33,941 bases of DNA, from positions 1 to 33,941 of the forward strand of contig CALWRB010000003.1 of the NCBI GenBank assembly GCA_944383855.1, in the 5' to 3' direction. The notes beneath the pieces are model-generated. The model made no database searches, was not told the DNA's origin, and saw nothing but the letters and a program-made list of their open reading frames with translations. The position numbers and the translations under genes were made by a program. Source of the DNA: an uncultured Lachnospiraceae bacterium. Its GTDB lineage: Bacteria; Bacillota; Clostridia; Lachnospirales; Anaerotignaceae. Below, one piece after another: positions 1 through 7,852 of this stretch (position 1 is its first letter; each line of letters begins with the position of its first letter).

Positions 1-50
1 GCCACTAACGGCAGCAAAACAGGCAGTATGAGCAAAGCATTTCCACTCAT
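1..50 (-). CDS. N-terminus of a second antiporter-like membrane subunit (partial)
   Basis: The reading frame starts at 50 and runs off the left edge; only 16 residues, MSGNALLILPVLLPLV, are visible. They form the start of a hydrophobic helix, as in the proton-translocating ND2/4/5-like subunits (MrpD, MbhH). An AAGGAG ribosome site lies just upstream, and the gene follows the mrpD-like gene by 39 bases in the same operon. I infer a second MrpD/MbhH-type subunit, as Mbs/Mbx-type complexes have; the rest of the gene is needed to confirm it. Confidence 0.55.
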   Translation of the reverse strand, partial: MSGNALLILPVLLPLV

Positions 51-89
51 TCTCCTTCACCCCTCTTTTCCATCTTCAAAACGCATCAT

Positions 90-1595
90 TTAACGCAATA
101 ATTCTATCCCTAACTGAATGACATTGACTACCGGGTGGTAGAAAATACCCAGCGCCATCGTCGCACAAATGAAAAGTATCACCGTTACACTAAAATGCGG
201 TGTTGTGCGTACTTTTACCAGTTCTTGATCCGGCAGAGGCTTCGACCAGATCGCGACGGAAGAAGGAATAAAGTAAAGTGCATTCAAAACCATGCTGGCT
301 GCTAAAACGATCAGTACCGCAGCCATTTTTCCGGGTGCAAGCACAGAAGCTGTCGCAAAATAAACCTTGGAAACAAATCCCGCAAACAGCGGTACGCCGA
401 CCATAGAGAAAGCGCCCACCATAAAGCCAATGCCCGCCAGTTTATTCTGTCTGCCTGTGCCACGCAGATAATAAAGTTGCTCTTTTCCGTTGGCAGTTGC
501 GACCAAACCACCGCAGCAAATAAAGAGCATTGCTTTTGTCACTGCGTGCGCTACGATATGGAAGCAGGCAGCGATCAAACCAACGTCTGTTCCCATGCCA
601 ATACCCATATAGACATATCCGATCTGTGCCACGGAAGAATATGCCAACATTCGTTTCATTCTGGTTTCCTTCATCGCCCGCAGGGAACCAAAAACCATAC
701 CGCACAGACCTAATGCAAACAGGACATTGGTAATATCCAACTGTCGCATGATATCCAAGGAAAATACGCAGAAAATCAGTTTCAATGCCAAAATAATATA
801 GCTTTTGAGTACCAGACCGGACAAAATACCGCTGGAAGACGGTGTTGCTGCATGATATGCCCCAGGCAGCATACTGTGAAACGGGAAAAGCGCACTTTTG
901 ATGCCAAGACCGATAAACATAAACCCTGTCACCACAATGAGCGGCAGTCGGTACTGCCCGGTTGCGACCAGCTGCTGAATTGCTTCTTGCAGTTGAGGCA
1001 TCAGCAAGTGTCCCGTAATGCTGTAAAGGATACAAACTCCGAACAAAAACAAACCGGAGCCCAATAAACTGATAATCAGATAATGTGTTGTAGCTACGAT
1101 CGACTCCGCTGTACTTTTTGCCATAATCAATGCGCAAGAAGCAATCGTGTTGATTTCCACAAAGACATATGCCGTAAACAGGTCGTTGGTGTAGATCAAT
1201 GCTAACATTGCGCCAAAAATCGCATTCAACATAATGAAATACAGATTCTGTTTTTGCGGCAAAATATCTTTTTTAATAAATTCGAATCCGCCTGTGACTG
1301 TCAGCAGCATAACTACACTAAACAGCAGTGCCATCAGTGCTTCCAGAGGACCGGCACGCAGTTCATTGCCCCATGGTGCTGGAAAATGTCCCATCATGAA
1401 GGTAAATGTTTCCTGATTTCTGACTGTTGTAATCAGGAGAACAAACGACATCGCGCCCACTGCCAACACCATCAGCGTATGGACGCGATACGCCCATTTG
1501 CCATTTTTGATCAACGGTGTAATAATACCGCACAGCATAGCCAGGAAAATACTGAAAAACGGAAAGTTATGTACGATATTGACGTGTCCGATCAT
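90..1595 (-). CDS. mrpD: Na+/H+ antiporter subunit D (MrpD/MbhH-like)
   Basis: A 501-residue polytopic membrane protein of the NADH-quinone oxidoreductase ND2/4/5 antiporter family. Key charged residues of the family are visible: the TM5 glutamate in YVFVEINTIASCALI, the TM7 lysine in GIKSALFPFHSMLPGAYHAA, and a later lysine in HIVAHAVTKAMLF. These form the hydrophilic axis that carries protons across the membrane. Length is typical for MrpD. The start at 1595 overlaps the stop of the mrpC gene by 4 bases (ATGA), which indicates translational coupling. It works only as part of the multisubunit complex encoded by this operon. MrpD and MbhH cannot be told apart from sequence alone; the subunit order favours the Mbh-like arrangement. 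Confidence 0.9.
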   Translation of the reverse strand: MIGHVNIVHNFPFFSIFLAMLCGIITPLIKNGKWAYRVHTLMVLAVGAMSFVLLITTVRNQETFTFMMGHFPAPWGNELRAGPLEALMALLFSVVMLLTVTGGFEFIKKDILPQKQNLYFIMLNAIFGAMLALIYTNDLFTAYVFVEINTIASCALIMAKSTAESIVATTHYLIISLLGSGLFLFGVCILYSITGHLLMPQLQEAIQQLVATGQYRLPLIVVTGFMFIGLGIKSALFPFHSMLPGAYHAATPSSSGILSGLVLKSYIILALKLIFCVFSLDIMRQLDITNVLFALGLCGMVFGSLRAMKETRMKRMLAYSSVAQIGYVYMGIGMGTDVGLIAACFHIVAHAVTKAMLFICCGGLVATANGKEQLYYLRGTGRQNKLAGIGFMVGAFSMVGVPLFAGFVSKVYFATASVLAPGKMAAVLIVLAASMVLNALYFIPSSVAIWSKPLPDQELVKVRTTPHFSVTVILFICATMALGIFYHPVVNVIQLGIELLR

Positions 1596-1963
1596 TCGCT
1601 CTCCCCCTCTCTGGAAAGTCGCATGATCTCATCCATATTCAATGTGCCAAAATGCTTATACAGCCGCTGCACCAGAGCAAGGGAAAACGCCGTCACACTG
1701 ACAGATACCACAATACCCGTCAATACCAGACCGGCAGGAACCGGATTGATATAATAAGACGCATCCACAACACCATCGGTTAAGATTGGTGCGATCCTGC
1801 CTGTAATATAGCCTTCGGCAGCCAAAAACAAGTATAACGCCGTATCCATGATATTCAGTCCGATAAACTTTTTGATCAGGTTGTTTTGCATCAACAGATC
1901 CATAAAGCCGATGCCGAATAAAACGATGGCGACAGCCGAATAGTAATTGATACTCAGATTCAT
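1592..1963 (-). CDS. mrpC: Na+/H+ antiporter subunit C (MrpC/MbhG/NuoK-like)
   Basis: A 123-residue NuoK-family protein with three membrane helices. Recognisable stretches are GLNIMDTALYLFLAA and the family's conserved loop plus third helix, NPVPAGLVLTGIVVSVSVTA. I place the start at 1963 (MNLSINYY), which has a GGAG site upstream and begins 2 bases after the previous gene's stop; a longer frame back to 2035 would overlap that gene and adds a segment foreign to the family. MrpC/MbhG packs against the antiporter D subunit and resembles complex I subunit NuoK. Confidence 0.9.
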   Translation of the reverse strand: MNLSINYYSAVAIVLFGIGFMDLLMQNNLIKKFIGLNIMDTALYLFLAAEGYITGRIAPILTDGVVDASYYINPVPAGLVLTGIVVSVSVTAFSLALVQRLYKHFGTLNMDEIMRLSREGESE

Positions 1964-1965
1964 AA

Positions 1966-2874
1966 TCAAATTTCTCCTTTGGTAAATAACGAATAGAATC
2001 CATACATCGTGCAGGTAACGATCATGCCAACGCAAATATTAAGCGGCAGGATAAAGCCGGAGCTTAAAATCATACCGGGAATGCCTTTCGGTACAGATGC
2101 GCCCACATGATTGGCTCCCGTAAAGAAAGAATAGCTTTTACATGCACAGTATACCAACAAGCAGGTAACATTGATGATCGTAAATGTTTTCATCGTAAAA
2201 AATGTCTGCATTTTTTTATGCCCGTATGCTACAGAATACAGAATCAGACCCGCACCAACGATCGAACCGCCGGAAAAGCCGCCGCCCGGCGAAAGATGTC
2301 CGTTTAAGATAACATAGATCCCGTAAAGCATAACCAAAGGAGATAAGTATTTCCCCGCGCAGCGAATCAGGACTTTGCCGCTTTTTTTATCGAAAAGCTC
2401 ATCTTCTTGAATTTCACGTTCCTCCAGCGCGTTATAGTTCTTTTCATCTTTTTGCAACAGCATCACAACACAGATGACTGCCAAAAACAGCACATTGGAC
2501 TCGCCGAATGTATCGAATGCACGATAATCCAAAATCATGCCTGCCACAAAGTTGATAGCGCCGGTTTCCTCAATACCGCTTTCGATGTATCGTTCCACCA
2601 CCTCATTATTGGTAGGGTCTTCCGCCGCCCCAAACAACGGCAATTCATTCACGACCGCAAGCAGTGCCAAAATAATGATCGCTGCAACGCCCATACAAAA
2701 CAGGCGGTACGCAGCTGGACTTGTCTGTGCTTTTTTCAAACGCGAAAATTTAGGAAAACAAAAAGTCTGCTGTTTTTTCTGCTGTCTGCTGATGCTTTCT
2801 TCCGCATCGAAAAACGTGATCTCTCCGTCAATCCATTGCTTCAGCTTTTGCAGAGCGTTTTTCTTTTCTTTCAT
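1966..2874 (-). CDS. mrpB: Fused MrpA C-terminal (MbhE-like) and MrpB (MbhF-like) antiporter subunit
   Basis: A 302-residue protein made of two parts. After a basic cytoplasmic N-terminus of about 55 residues, residues 60-150 carry a membrane helix and the motif INFVAGMILDYRAFDTFGE, characteristic of the extreme C-terminus of MrpA and of MbhE. Residues about 170-300 are an MrpB/MnhB domain with the signature GHLSPGGGFSGG and four helices. In canonical Bacillus Mrp the first part belongs to the large MrpA; in archaeal Mbh the two are separate genes (mbhE, mbhF). Here they are fused. The gene sits 3 bases after the MbhD-like gene and 2 before mrpC. Confidence 0.85.
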   Translation of the reverse strand: MKEKKNALQKLKQWIDGEITFFDAEESISRQQKKQQTFCFPKFSRLKKAQTSPAAYRLFCMGVAAIIILALLAVVNELPLFGAAEDPTNNEVVERYIESGIEETGAINFVAGMILDYRAFDTFGESNVLFLAVICVVMLLQKDEKNYNALEEREIQEDELFDKKSGKVLIRCAGKYLSPLVMLYGIYVILNGHLSPGGGFSGGSIVGAGLILYSVAYGHKKMQTFFTMKTFTIINVTCLLVYCACKSYSFFTGANHVGASVPKGIPGMILSSGFILPLNICVGMIVTCTMYGFYSLFTKGEI

Positions 2875-2877
2875 GGT

Positions 2878-3126
2878 TTACTCCTCCCTCGTTCCTTTCA
2901 ATGCGTGCACCTTCTTTAACGTCAGGAAGAACAGTATACTGTCCACACCTGCGCCGACTGCCGCCTGTGTGATCGCCAAGTCGGGAGATTCCAAAAACAA
3001 CCATACGATAGCCATGATCGCACTATAGTCCATAAAAATGATAACCGCAAGAAACAAGTTCTTTACCACAGAAACACCGATCGCGCTGGCAAGCAAAAAT
3101 ATCAAAAAAATCCATTCTATCTGCAT
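2878..3126 (-). CDS. MbhD-like antiporter subunit (DUF4040, MrpA-derived)
   Basis: An 82-residue membrane protein with about three helices. The stretch LESPDLAITQAAVGAGVDS matches the DUF4040/MbhD signature (D-x-A-x-T-x-A-x-V-G-A-G), which in Bacillus lies inside the C-terminal part of MrpA. Its presence as a stand-alone gene shows that the MrpA C-terminal region is split here as in the Mbh hydrogenase/Mbs operons. The ATG at 3126 shares one base with the mrpG stop (TAATG). Confidence 0.85.
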   Translation of the reverse strand: MQIEWIFLIFLLASAIGVSVVKNLFLAVIIFMDYSAIMAIVWLFLESPDLAITQAAVGAGVDSILFFLTLKKVHALKGTREE

Positions 3127-3431
3127 TATTTTTCACGCATCCTTTCTTTATAATGCGCATTGGTCAGCGCCTCAACCCTGGCGATCATATTGGTCGCCAC
3201 CGGAGAAGACATCCAGTAAAACAGCGGGATCAACAGCAGTTTTGCCACTGTCAGAACACCGCCGCTCATGATCGCAAGACCGATAATGATCAGTCCGATT
3301 CCCAATGTATCACCTACCGCAGCCGCGTGCATTCGGTTTAGTACATAGCGAAAACGGTACAGTCCAAATAAAGAAATGATGAAGGCAAGCATGCCTAAAA
3401 CAAGAAATATGATTGCGATTACTTCTCTCAT
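3126..3431 (-). CDS. mrpG: Na+/H+ antiporter subunit G
   Basis: A 101-residue MrpG/MnhG/MbhC protein with three membrane helices. Diagnostic stretch: LYRFRYVLNRMHAAAVGDTL, the conserved R-x-x-D-x-x-x-R-x-H-A-like segment of the family (here with N in place of D), followed by GIGLIIIGLAI. It overlaps mrpF by 4 bases and the MbhD-like gene by 1. Small subunit of the complex with a structural or cation-path role; it is not known to act alone. Confidence 0.88.
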   Translation of the reverse strand: MREVIAIIFLVLGMLAFIISLFGLYRFRYVLNRMHAAAVGDTLGIGLIIIGLAIMSGGVLTVAKLLLIPLFYWMSSPVATNMIARVEALTNAHYKERMREK

Positions 3432-3757
3432 TTTTTTTCCTCCGCCTCGCTTTCCTCTTTTTTATCTCCCAGATGCAGCTTTCTGCCTTTATGGTGCAGT
3501 ACGACCACATGACACATCACGACTGTTGCCAAAAAGCTCAATAATGTATACACCAAAGCCACATCCAGCAAAGATGTTGCATCCAAATAAACAGACAGGA
3601 TGCAAATAACCGCCGTTGTCATCGTGCCGATCATATTGATCGCAACGATACGGTCCGTAAAACGGGGACCTCTCAGCGCTCTTACAAAAGCACACAACAT
3701 TGCCACGCCGAATATCCCGATACAAACTTCCATTACAATGTGCAATATTTCGCTCAC
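3428..3757 (-). CDS. mrpF: Na+/H+ antiporter subunit F
   Basis: A 109-residue MrpF/MnhF/MbhB protein: three membrane helices with the family signature GPRFTDRIVAINMIGT (usual form GP-x-x-x-DRV-x-x-x-D), then VYLDATSLLDVALVYTLLSF. The tail is highly charged (DKKEESEAEEKK). It overlaps both neighbours by 4 bases. In Mrp complexes MrpF lies close to the sodium path. The aspartate often found after the DR motif is replaced by asparagine (AINMIG). Confidence 0.88.
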   Translation of the reverse strand: MSEILHIVMEVCIGIFGVAMLCAFVRALRGPRFTDRIVAINMIGTMTTAVICILSVYLDATSLLDVALVYTLLSFLATVVMCHVVVLHHKGRKLHLGDKKEESEAEEKK

Positions 3758-4221
3758 GAGTCAATCTCCTCCATTTTTTTCAGCTGTTTTGCAAATTCAC
3801 ACTGTGCCAAACCTTCTCCAAACGGCTTATCCAGCGCGTGTACCGCATAGAAACCGTTTTTCACCGAAACCGTAATCGTTCCGGGTGTCAATGTAATGGA
3901 ATTTGCAAGTGCCGCTCTTGCCAGCTCGCTTTTCAGTGTCACACGAAAATGCACCAATTCCGATTCGTTTTCGAGTTTCGGGGAAAGAATAATGCGGATC
4001 ACCGCAAGATTTGCTTTTACGATCTCGCAAACCAGCGTAACCGCGTATTTCAACAGGTATGGCACCATTTTCCATCTTTTCATGTCCTTTTTCATGCTGT
4101 AGCCCATATGCCGACACATGAAGCGATACAACGCCGCGCAGATCAGCGCACCGAGAATCAAGATCTCCAATGTCACCCTGCCGTTAAATATGATCCATAA
4201 AAGCAATAATATAATATACAT
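3754..4221 (-). CDS. mrpE: Na+/H+ antiporter subunit E
   Basis: First gene of the antiporter operon. The 155-residue protein starts at 4221 (MYIILLLLW) behind a GGAAGGA site; a longer frame reaching 4335 overlaps the promoter and has no ribosome site. It has two N-terminal membrane helices and a cytoplasmic domain with the MrpE signature LANSITLTPGTITVS. The usual length of MrpE is about 155-165. Position at the head of the operon, followed by F, G, MbhD-like, MbhE/F-like, C and D, reproduces the order mbhA-B-C-D-EF-G-H. Confidence 0.9.
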   Translation of the reverse strand: MYIILLLLWIIFNGRVTLEILILGALICAALYRFMCRHMGYSMKKDMKRWKMVPYLLKYAVTLVCEIVKANLAVIRIILSPKLENESELVHFRVTLKSELARAALANSITLTPGTITVSVKNGFYAVHALDKPFGEGLAQCEFAKQLKKMEEIDS

Positions 4222-4333
4222 ACCTATCCTTCCTTCCGAATCTTGCTTGGAACCACCGCTTATCCGCCGCAAATATCCCGTGGCGAAAATGCGCAAAAAA
4301 TGTTCAGATTTTATCCAAAATCTTCCCTTATCC

Positions 4334-4362
4334 ATTATGCTTTAGCCAAAAGCAATTGTCAA
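4334..4362 (-). promoter_or_regulatory. Sigma-A promoter of the antiporter operon
   Basis: On the minus strand TTGACA (4362-4357), a 17-base spacer and CATAAT (4339-4334). Transcription should start near 4327, giving a leader of about 105 bases before mrpE. The leader has a short GATTTT-GGAT-AAAATC hairpin but no riboswitch that I recognise. Confidence 0.7.
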
Positions 4363-4792
4363 GATATATTGTATTGACTAACAATTTAAATCTGAAGGTT
4401 TTCTTAACACCCCGTCAAAGTCACATCATTCTCTATAAAAACTATGCATTTTTCTTTTGTTGTCTGTGCAATCTTCACATTTTTATAATATTATCGGAAT
4501 AACAAAATTTTGACTTTGCATTTTAATTCCTTTATCCATCATGCAACTTTGATTTTTTTACAATTTTTTTATACCGGTGAATTTTCATTGAAAAAATCAA
4601 TCTTTTTTTGCTATATGTAAATACGAGCATTTACAATTTTGCGAAGAAACACCTTTCGTTTGACCTATGTATTTTCTCTCTCTGAACAAATCCACCAAAA
4701 ATCCTTCTAAAACACTCTACAAGGGGAGAGTTTGTTCTTTTCCTTTTCTTTCCTTTTCTTTTTTCACGCCCTTTTTGGGAAAAGTAGACACA
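4363..4792. other. AT-rich intergenic region between the antiporter operon and the Nudix gene
   Basis: About 430 bases with long T and A runs and no convincing reading frame on either strand; a frame near 4667-4930 has no ribosome site and runs into the terminator. The only clear structure is the inverted repeat at 4616-4635. It lies between the divergent end of one unit (promoter at 4334) and the terminator of another. Confidence 0.5.
4616..4635. repeat. Short perfect inverted repeat in the intergenic region
   Basis: TGTAAAT - ACGAGC - ATTTACA, arms of 7 bases with a 6-base centre. No T run follows, so it is not a terminator; it could be a protein-binding site or chance in an AT-rich tract. 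Confidence 0.35.
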
Positions 4793-4826
4793 AAAAAAGA
4801 ACCGTTTTTATTTTCGGTTCTTTTTA
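4793..4826. terminator. Terminator of the Nudix gene (bidirectional shape)
   Basis: Stem AAAGAACCG / CGGTTCTTT with T runs on both sides, 13 bases past the Nudix stop codon on the minus strand. Confidence 0.75.
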
Positions 4827-4838
4827 TTCAATATTGCC

Positions 4839-5234
4839 TTACGATTTCTTGCCATACACTTTACGGATACGCCGCAAAATCTCATCGTCTGCGGGGCAGA
4901 AAGCATACTGCCCAATCTGCTCCGGCGTAATCCAGCGAATATCGTGATGTTCAATCTTTTTCGGTCTTCCCTGCACGATCTTGGCATGAAACAAAGTCAG
5001 ATGCACCTGCAAATCAGGATAGGTATGTACTACGTCCATAAATATATCCTCGACCGCAACCGTAATGTCCAGTTCCTCCCGAAGTTCTCTTATCAAGGCA
5101 TTTTCTTTTGTTTCCCCTTTTTCTACCTTGCCGCCGGCAAACTCCCATAAAAGCCCCCTTGCCTTATGCGCCGGGCGTTGGCAGATCATAAATTTTCCAT
5201 CTTCAAAAATCAGTGCCGCCACCACTTCTGTCAT
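4839..5234 (-). CDS. Nudix hydrolase (MutT-like)
   Basis: A 131-residue (deoxy)nucleoside triphosphate pyrophosphohydrolase. The Nudix box is visible as G-x5-E-x7-REL-x-EE-L-D-I, starting at GKVEKGE, with the metal-binding glutamates in RELREEL present; the usual glycine near its end is aspartate, which is common in the MutT/8-oxo-dGTPase and CTP-pyrophosphohydrolase branch. Start chosen at 5234 (MTEVVAAL) because an AAGGAG site lies 9 bases upstream; the 20 residues possible before it are unlike the family. Likely cleans oxidised or non-canonical nucleotides from the pool. It lies 81 bases downstream of the small membrane protein gene and may be co-transcribed with it. Confidence 0.88.
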   Translation of the reverse strand: MTEVVAALIFEDGKFMICQRPAHKARGLLWEFAGGKVEKGETKENALIRELREELDITVAVEDIFMDVVHTYPDLQVHLTLFHAKIVQGRPKKIEHHDIRWITPEQIGQYAFCPADDEILRRIRKVYGKKS

Positions 5235-5315
5235 TTTCTTTTGCCTCCTTTGATTCCTTGTCACCATCATATCACAAGAAAAAGCGGCGCACAATCTATA
5301 TCCATTCCCTTCGCT

Positions 5316-5474
5316 TTAAAAAAGCAGTAATTTGCAGCCAATACAAATCAAAATGATCCCGGTCAATACCGCAATGCTTTTTAACAATGCCGCAGCCAAA
5401 AGTCCGCACCCGAATACCAAAAGCAGTGTCGCTATAAAACAACGTCTATCCAAAACCATTCTCCTTTTGCGCAT
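5316..5474 (-). CDS. Small membrane protein, 52 residues, unknown function
   Basis: The frame opens with a GGAGG site 8 bases before the ATG at 5474 and encodes MRKRRMVLDRRCFIATLLL at the start: a strongly basic head, then two hydrophobic segments (about residues 13-29 and 33-51) that end almost at the C-terminus (CKLLLF). The positive-inside pattern suggests a hairpin of two membrane helices with the N-terminus in the cytoplasm. It has three cysteines in or near the helices. I do not recognise a family. The clear ribosome site and hydrophobic pattern make a real gene likely; its position before the Nudix gene may reflect a shared transcript. Confidence 0.6.
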   Translation of the reverse strand: MRKRRMVLDRRCFIATLLLVFGCGLLAAALLKSIAVLTGIILICIGCKLLLF

Positions 5475-5555
5475 ACGGCACACCTCCTTTTTCTTTATTT
5501 TATGCCGCCAAAATAAAAATCGTGCGCCAAGCGATCATTCACGGAAAGATATCTG

Positions 5556-5584
5556 TTGGTTTTTTCTCCTATTTTCAGTATAAT
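5556..5584 (+). promoter_or_regulatory. Promoter of the alcohol dehydrogenase gene
   Basis: TTGGTT (5556-5561), 17-base spacer, TATAAT (5579-5584). Start expected near 5591, 43 bases before the ATG. Confidence 0.65.
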
Positions 5585-5633
5585 GAAAAAGGCAGCAGAT
5601 TTATTTTATGCCATAAGCAGAAAGGAGCAGATT

Positions 5634-6809
5634 ATGGATCGTTTTAAATTTTACAGCCCGACTTATTTTGTATTCGGAAAAGATGAGGAAAATAACACTG
5701 CAAAATATGTGCAGCGCTTTGGCGGAAGCAAAGTTTTGATTCACTATGGCGGCGGTTCTGCCATTCGTTCCGGTTTGATCGACCGTGTGAAAGCATCTTT
5801 GGAGAATGCTTCTATTCCTTACGTTCTTTTGGGCGGTGTTAAGCCAAACCCCAGAAGTGGCTTGGTATATGAAGGCATCGAATTATGCAGAAAAGAAAAC
5901 ATCGACTTTGTTCTGGCAGTCGGCGGCGGCAGTACCATCGATTCTGCCAAAGCGATCGCAGCAGGTGCTGTTTATGACGGTGATTTTTGGGACTATTATC
6001 AGGGAAAACCGGTAAAAGAAGCGTTGCCGATTGGCACGATCCTGACCATTGCCGCAGCAGGCAGCGAAGGCTCCGGTGATTCTGTCATTACAAAAGAAGA
6101 AGGCATGCTCAAACGCTCCGCAAGCGGCGATGCATTGCGCCCTGCCTTTTCCATTTTAAATCCTGCTTTGACGCAGACTCTGCCTTTGTATCAAACAGCC
6201 TGCGGTATCACAGACATTATGGCACACCTGTTTGAACGCTACTTTACCAACACAAAAGAGGTGGAAGTAACCGACCGACTGATCGAAGGGCTTTTGCTTT
6301 CCATGATTCATGAGGCAAAACGTGTGATAAAAGACCCCGAAAATTATGAGGTGCGTGCCAACATCATGTGGGCAGGCATGATTTCTCACAATAACTCCTG
6401 TGGTGTTGGAAGAGAACAGGACTGGGCAAGTCATGACATCGAGCATGAGCTTTCCGCCATGTATGACTGCGCCCACGGCGCAGGTCTTGCGGTAGTATTT
6501 CCCGCATGGATGACTTATGTGATGGAACACGACGTCAACCGCTTTGCGCAGCTTGCTGTACGCGTCTGGGGCTGTCAAATGGACTTTGCAAATCCTGCCA
6601 ATACGGCAAAAGAAGGCATTCAGTGCCTGAAAGATTTTCTGCGCTCCATCGGAATGCCTTCCAACTTTGCGGAGCTGGGCGCAAAGGAAGAAGATATTGC
6701 GCAGATGGCTAAAACCGCCTGCTGGGGAAATGGCGGAACCGGCACCGTCGGCAGATTTGTCCCCTTAAAAGAGGAAGATGTCGCAAACATTTACCGTTTG
6801 ATGCTGTAA
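5634..6809 (+). CDS. Iron-containing alcohol dehydrogenase (NAD(P)H butanol dehydrogenase / YqhD type)
   Basis: A 391-residue group III alcohol dehydrogenase that reduces aldehydes to alcohols with NAD(P)H. Visible motifs: the nucleotide-binding GGGSTIDSAKAIAAG (about residues 95-110), the metal region GITDIMAHLFERYF, and the C-terminal metal motif with two histidines, DIEHELSAMYDCAHGAGLAV, which is typical of the BdhA/BdhB/YqhD branch. Start at 5634 has an AAGGAG site; the 26 residues that could precede it overlap the promoter. It has its own promoter and a strong terminator, so it is a single-gene unit. Likely role: fermentative redox balancing or aldehyde detoxification. The substrate cannot be read from sequence. 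Confidence 0.92.
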   Translation: MDRFKFYSPTYFVFGKDEENNTAKYVQRFGGSKVLIHYGGGSAIRSGLIDRVKASLENASIPYVLLGGVKPNPRSGLVYEGIELCRKENIDFVLAVGGGSTIDSAKAIAAGAVYDGDFWDYYQGKPVKEALPIGTILTIAAAGSEGSGDSVITKEEGMLKRSASGDALRPAFSILNPALTQTLPLYQTACGITDIMAHLFERYFTNTKEVEVTDRLIEGLLLSMIHEAKRVIKDPENYEVRANIMWAGMISHNNSCGVGREQDWASHDIEHELSAMYDCAHGAGLAVVFPAWMTYVMEHDVNRFAQLAVRVWGCQMDFANPANTAKEGIQCLKDFLRSIGMPSNFAELGAKEEDIAQMAKTACWGNGGTGTVGRFVPLKEEDVANIYRLML

Positions 6810-6827
6810 CTTCAAATCGACCAAAGC

Positions 6828-6860
6828 AAGGTGTATCCATGAAAATGGATACACCTTTTT
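6828..6860 (+). terminator. Terminator of the alcohol dehydrogenase gene
   Basis: Perfect 13-base stem AAGGTGTATCCAT / ATGGATACACCTT with a GAAA tetraloop and a T run. Confidence 0.92.
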
Positions 6861-6941
6861 ATCCGCAAAATAACATCTTTTCGCTCTATCTGCCTTTAAA
6901 CACCATTGTTTCTATGAAGCGGGCATTTTTCTTTTTACCAT

Positions 6942-6984
6942 AAAAAAACAGGAGTATTCCCCTGCTTTTGAATACTCCTGTTTT
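6942..6984 (-). terminator. Terminator of the PhzF-like gene
   Basis: Perfect 15-base stem AAAACAGGAGTATTC / GAATACTCCTGTTTT around a 10-base loop; on the minus strand it is followed by seven T residues. It lies 55 bases past the stop at 7039. Confidence 0.88.
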
Positions 6985-7038
6985 GTAAATCTCACTTGGA
7001 AAAATAGGTACATTCCATTTCAAAATTACTGTTTTCCC

Positions 7039-7815
7039 TTACACAAAAAGCTCCGAAGCCGCATACAATGCCGCTTTTCCCGCCAGTTTCACTCTTGTTC
7101 CGTCTATACTTGCATACAGCACGCCTCCGCGTTTTGATGCTTGATAGGCAACGATCTCTTTCTTCCCCAACTGCTGCGTCCAAAACGGAATGATATGGCA
7201 ATGCCCGGAACCACAAACAGGGTCTTCCGGCACACCACACTTGGGCGCAAAAGTTCTGGATACACAATCATACGCCTCTCCTTTCGCGGTCACCTGCAAA
7301 AGTAATCCGTCCAGAGCCTTGACTTTGTCCTGGTCAACGACCATTTCTCTGACCTGCTGTTCTGTCTGCATCACACACAACAAATCTCTGCCCATATATG
7401 CCTCTATCGGCGCTACTCCGCCCATCGCCGCCGTCATTTCTTCGGTAACAGGCACTTTGGTAAGGGAATATGCCGGAAAATCCATTTCTAAAAGCTCGCC
7501 CTTTTTCTCTACCGTTAATAAGCCGCTTCTGGTCTGAAAAGAAACTGCTTCTGCATTCGGTTCATAAAAGCGCAGGATCACATATGCGCTTGCTAATGTT
7601 GCATGACCGCAAAGATCGATCTCCATTTCCGGTGTAAACCACCTTAAGCGATACGCCTCCCCCTCCTTGACTGCAAAGGCAGTTTCAGAAAGGTTGTTTT
7701 CTCCCGCGATCTTTTTCATCAGCTCATCGTCTATCCATTTCTCCAAAACACAGACCGCAGCAGGGTTCCCGCCAAATACCTGATCTGTAAATGCATCTAC
7801 GATATACTGTTTCAT
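7039..7815 (-). CDS. PhzF family isomerase/epimerase-like protein
   Basis: A 258-residue member of the PhzF superfamily (two diaminopimelate-epimerase-like halves). Visible family features: VDAFTDQVFGGNPAAVC at the N-terminus, NLSETAFAV with the conserved catalytic glutamate, WFTPEMEIDLCGHATLASA, and the C-terminal half signature EDPVCGSGHCHIIPFW. Length is close to the usual 260-300. RBS TAAGGAGG lies 8 bases before ATG at 7815. Reaction unknown; apart from phenazine PhzF, most members of this family have no assigned substrate. It has its own terminator and no phenazine genes around it. Confidence 0.88.
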   Translation of the reverse strand: MKQYIVDAFTDQVFGGNPAAVCVLEKWIDDELMKKIAGENNLSETAFAVKEGEAYRLRWFTPEMEIDLCGHATLASAYVILRFYEPNAEAVSFQTRSGLLTVEKKGELLEMDFPAYSLTKVPVTEEMTAAMGGVAPIEAYMGRDLLCVMQTEQQVREMVVDQDKVKALDGLLLQVTAKGEAYDCVSRTFAPKCGVPEDPVCGSGHCHIIPFWTQQLGKKEIVAYQASKRGGVLYASIDGTRVKLAGKAALYAASELFV

Positions 7816-7852
7816 AAAAAAGCCTCCTTATTTATGTATCAACTTTGATGGG

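Noticed and set aside
2407..2919. Plus-strand frames opposite the antiporter subunits
   Set aside because: Shadows of strongly hydrophobic minus-strand genes; His/Cys-rich products with no family and no start signals.
5332..5583. 83-codon plus-strand frame before the alcohol dehydrogenase
   Set aside because: Opposite the 52-residue membrane protein and running into the promoter at 5556-5584; no ribosome site.
6156..6578. 140-codon minus-strand frame inside the alcohol dehydrogenase gene
   Set aside because: Opposite a conserved enzyme core; no ribosome site or recognisable domain.
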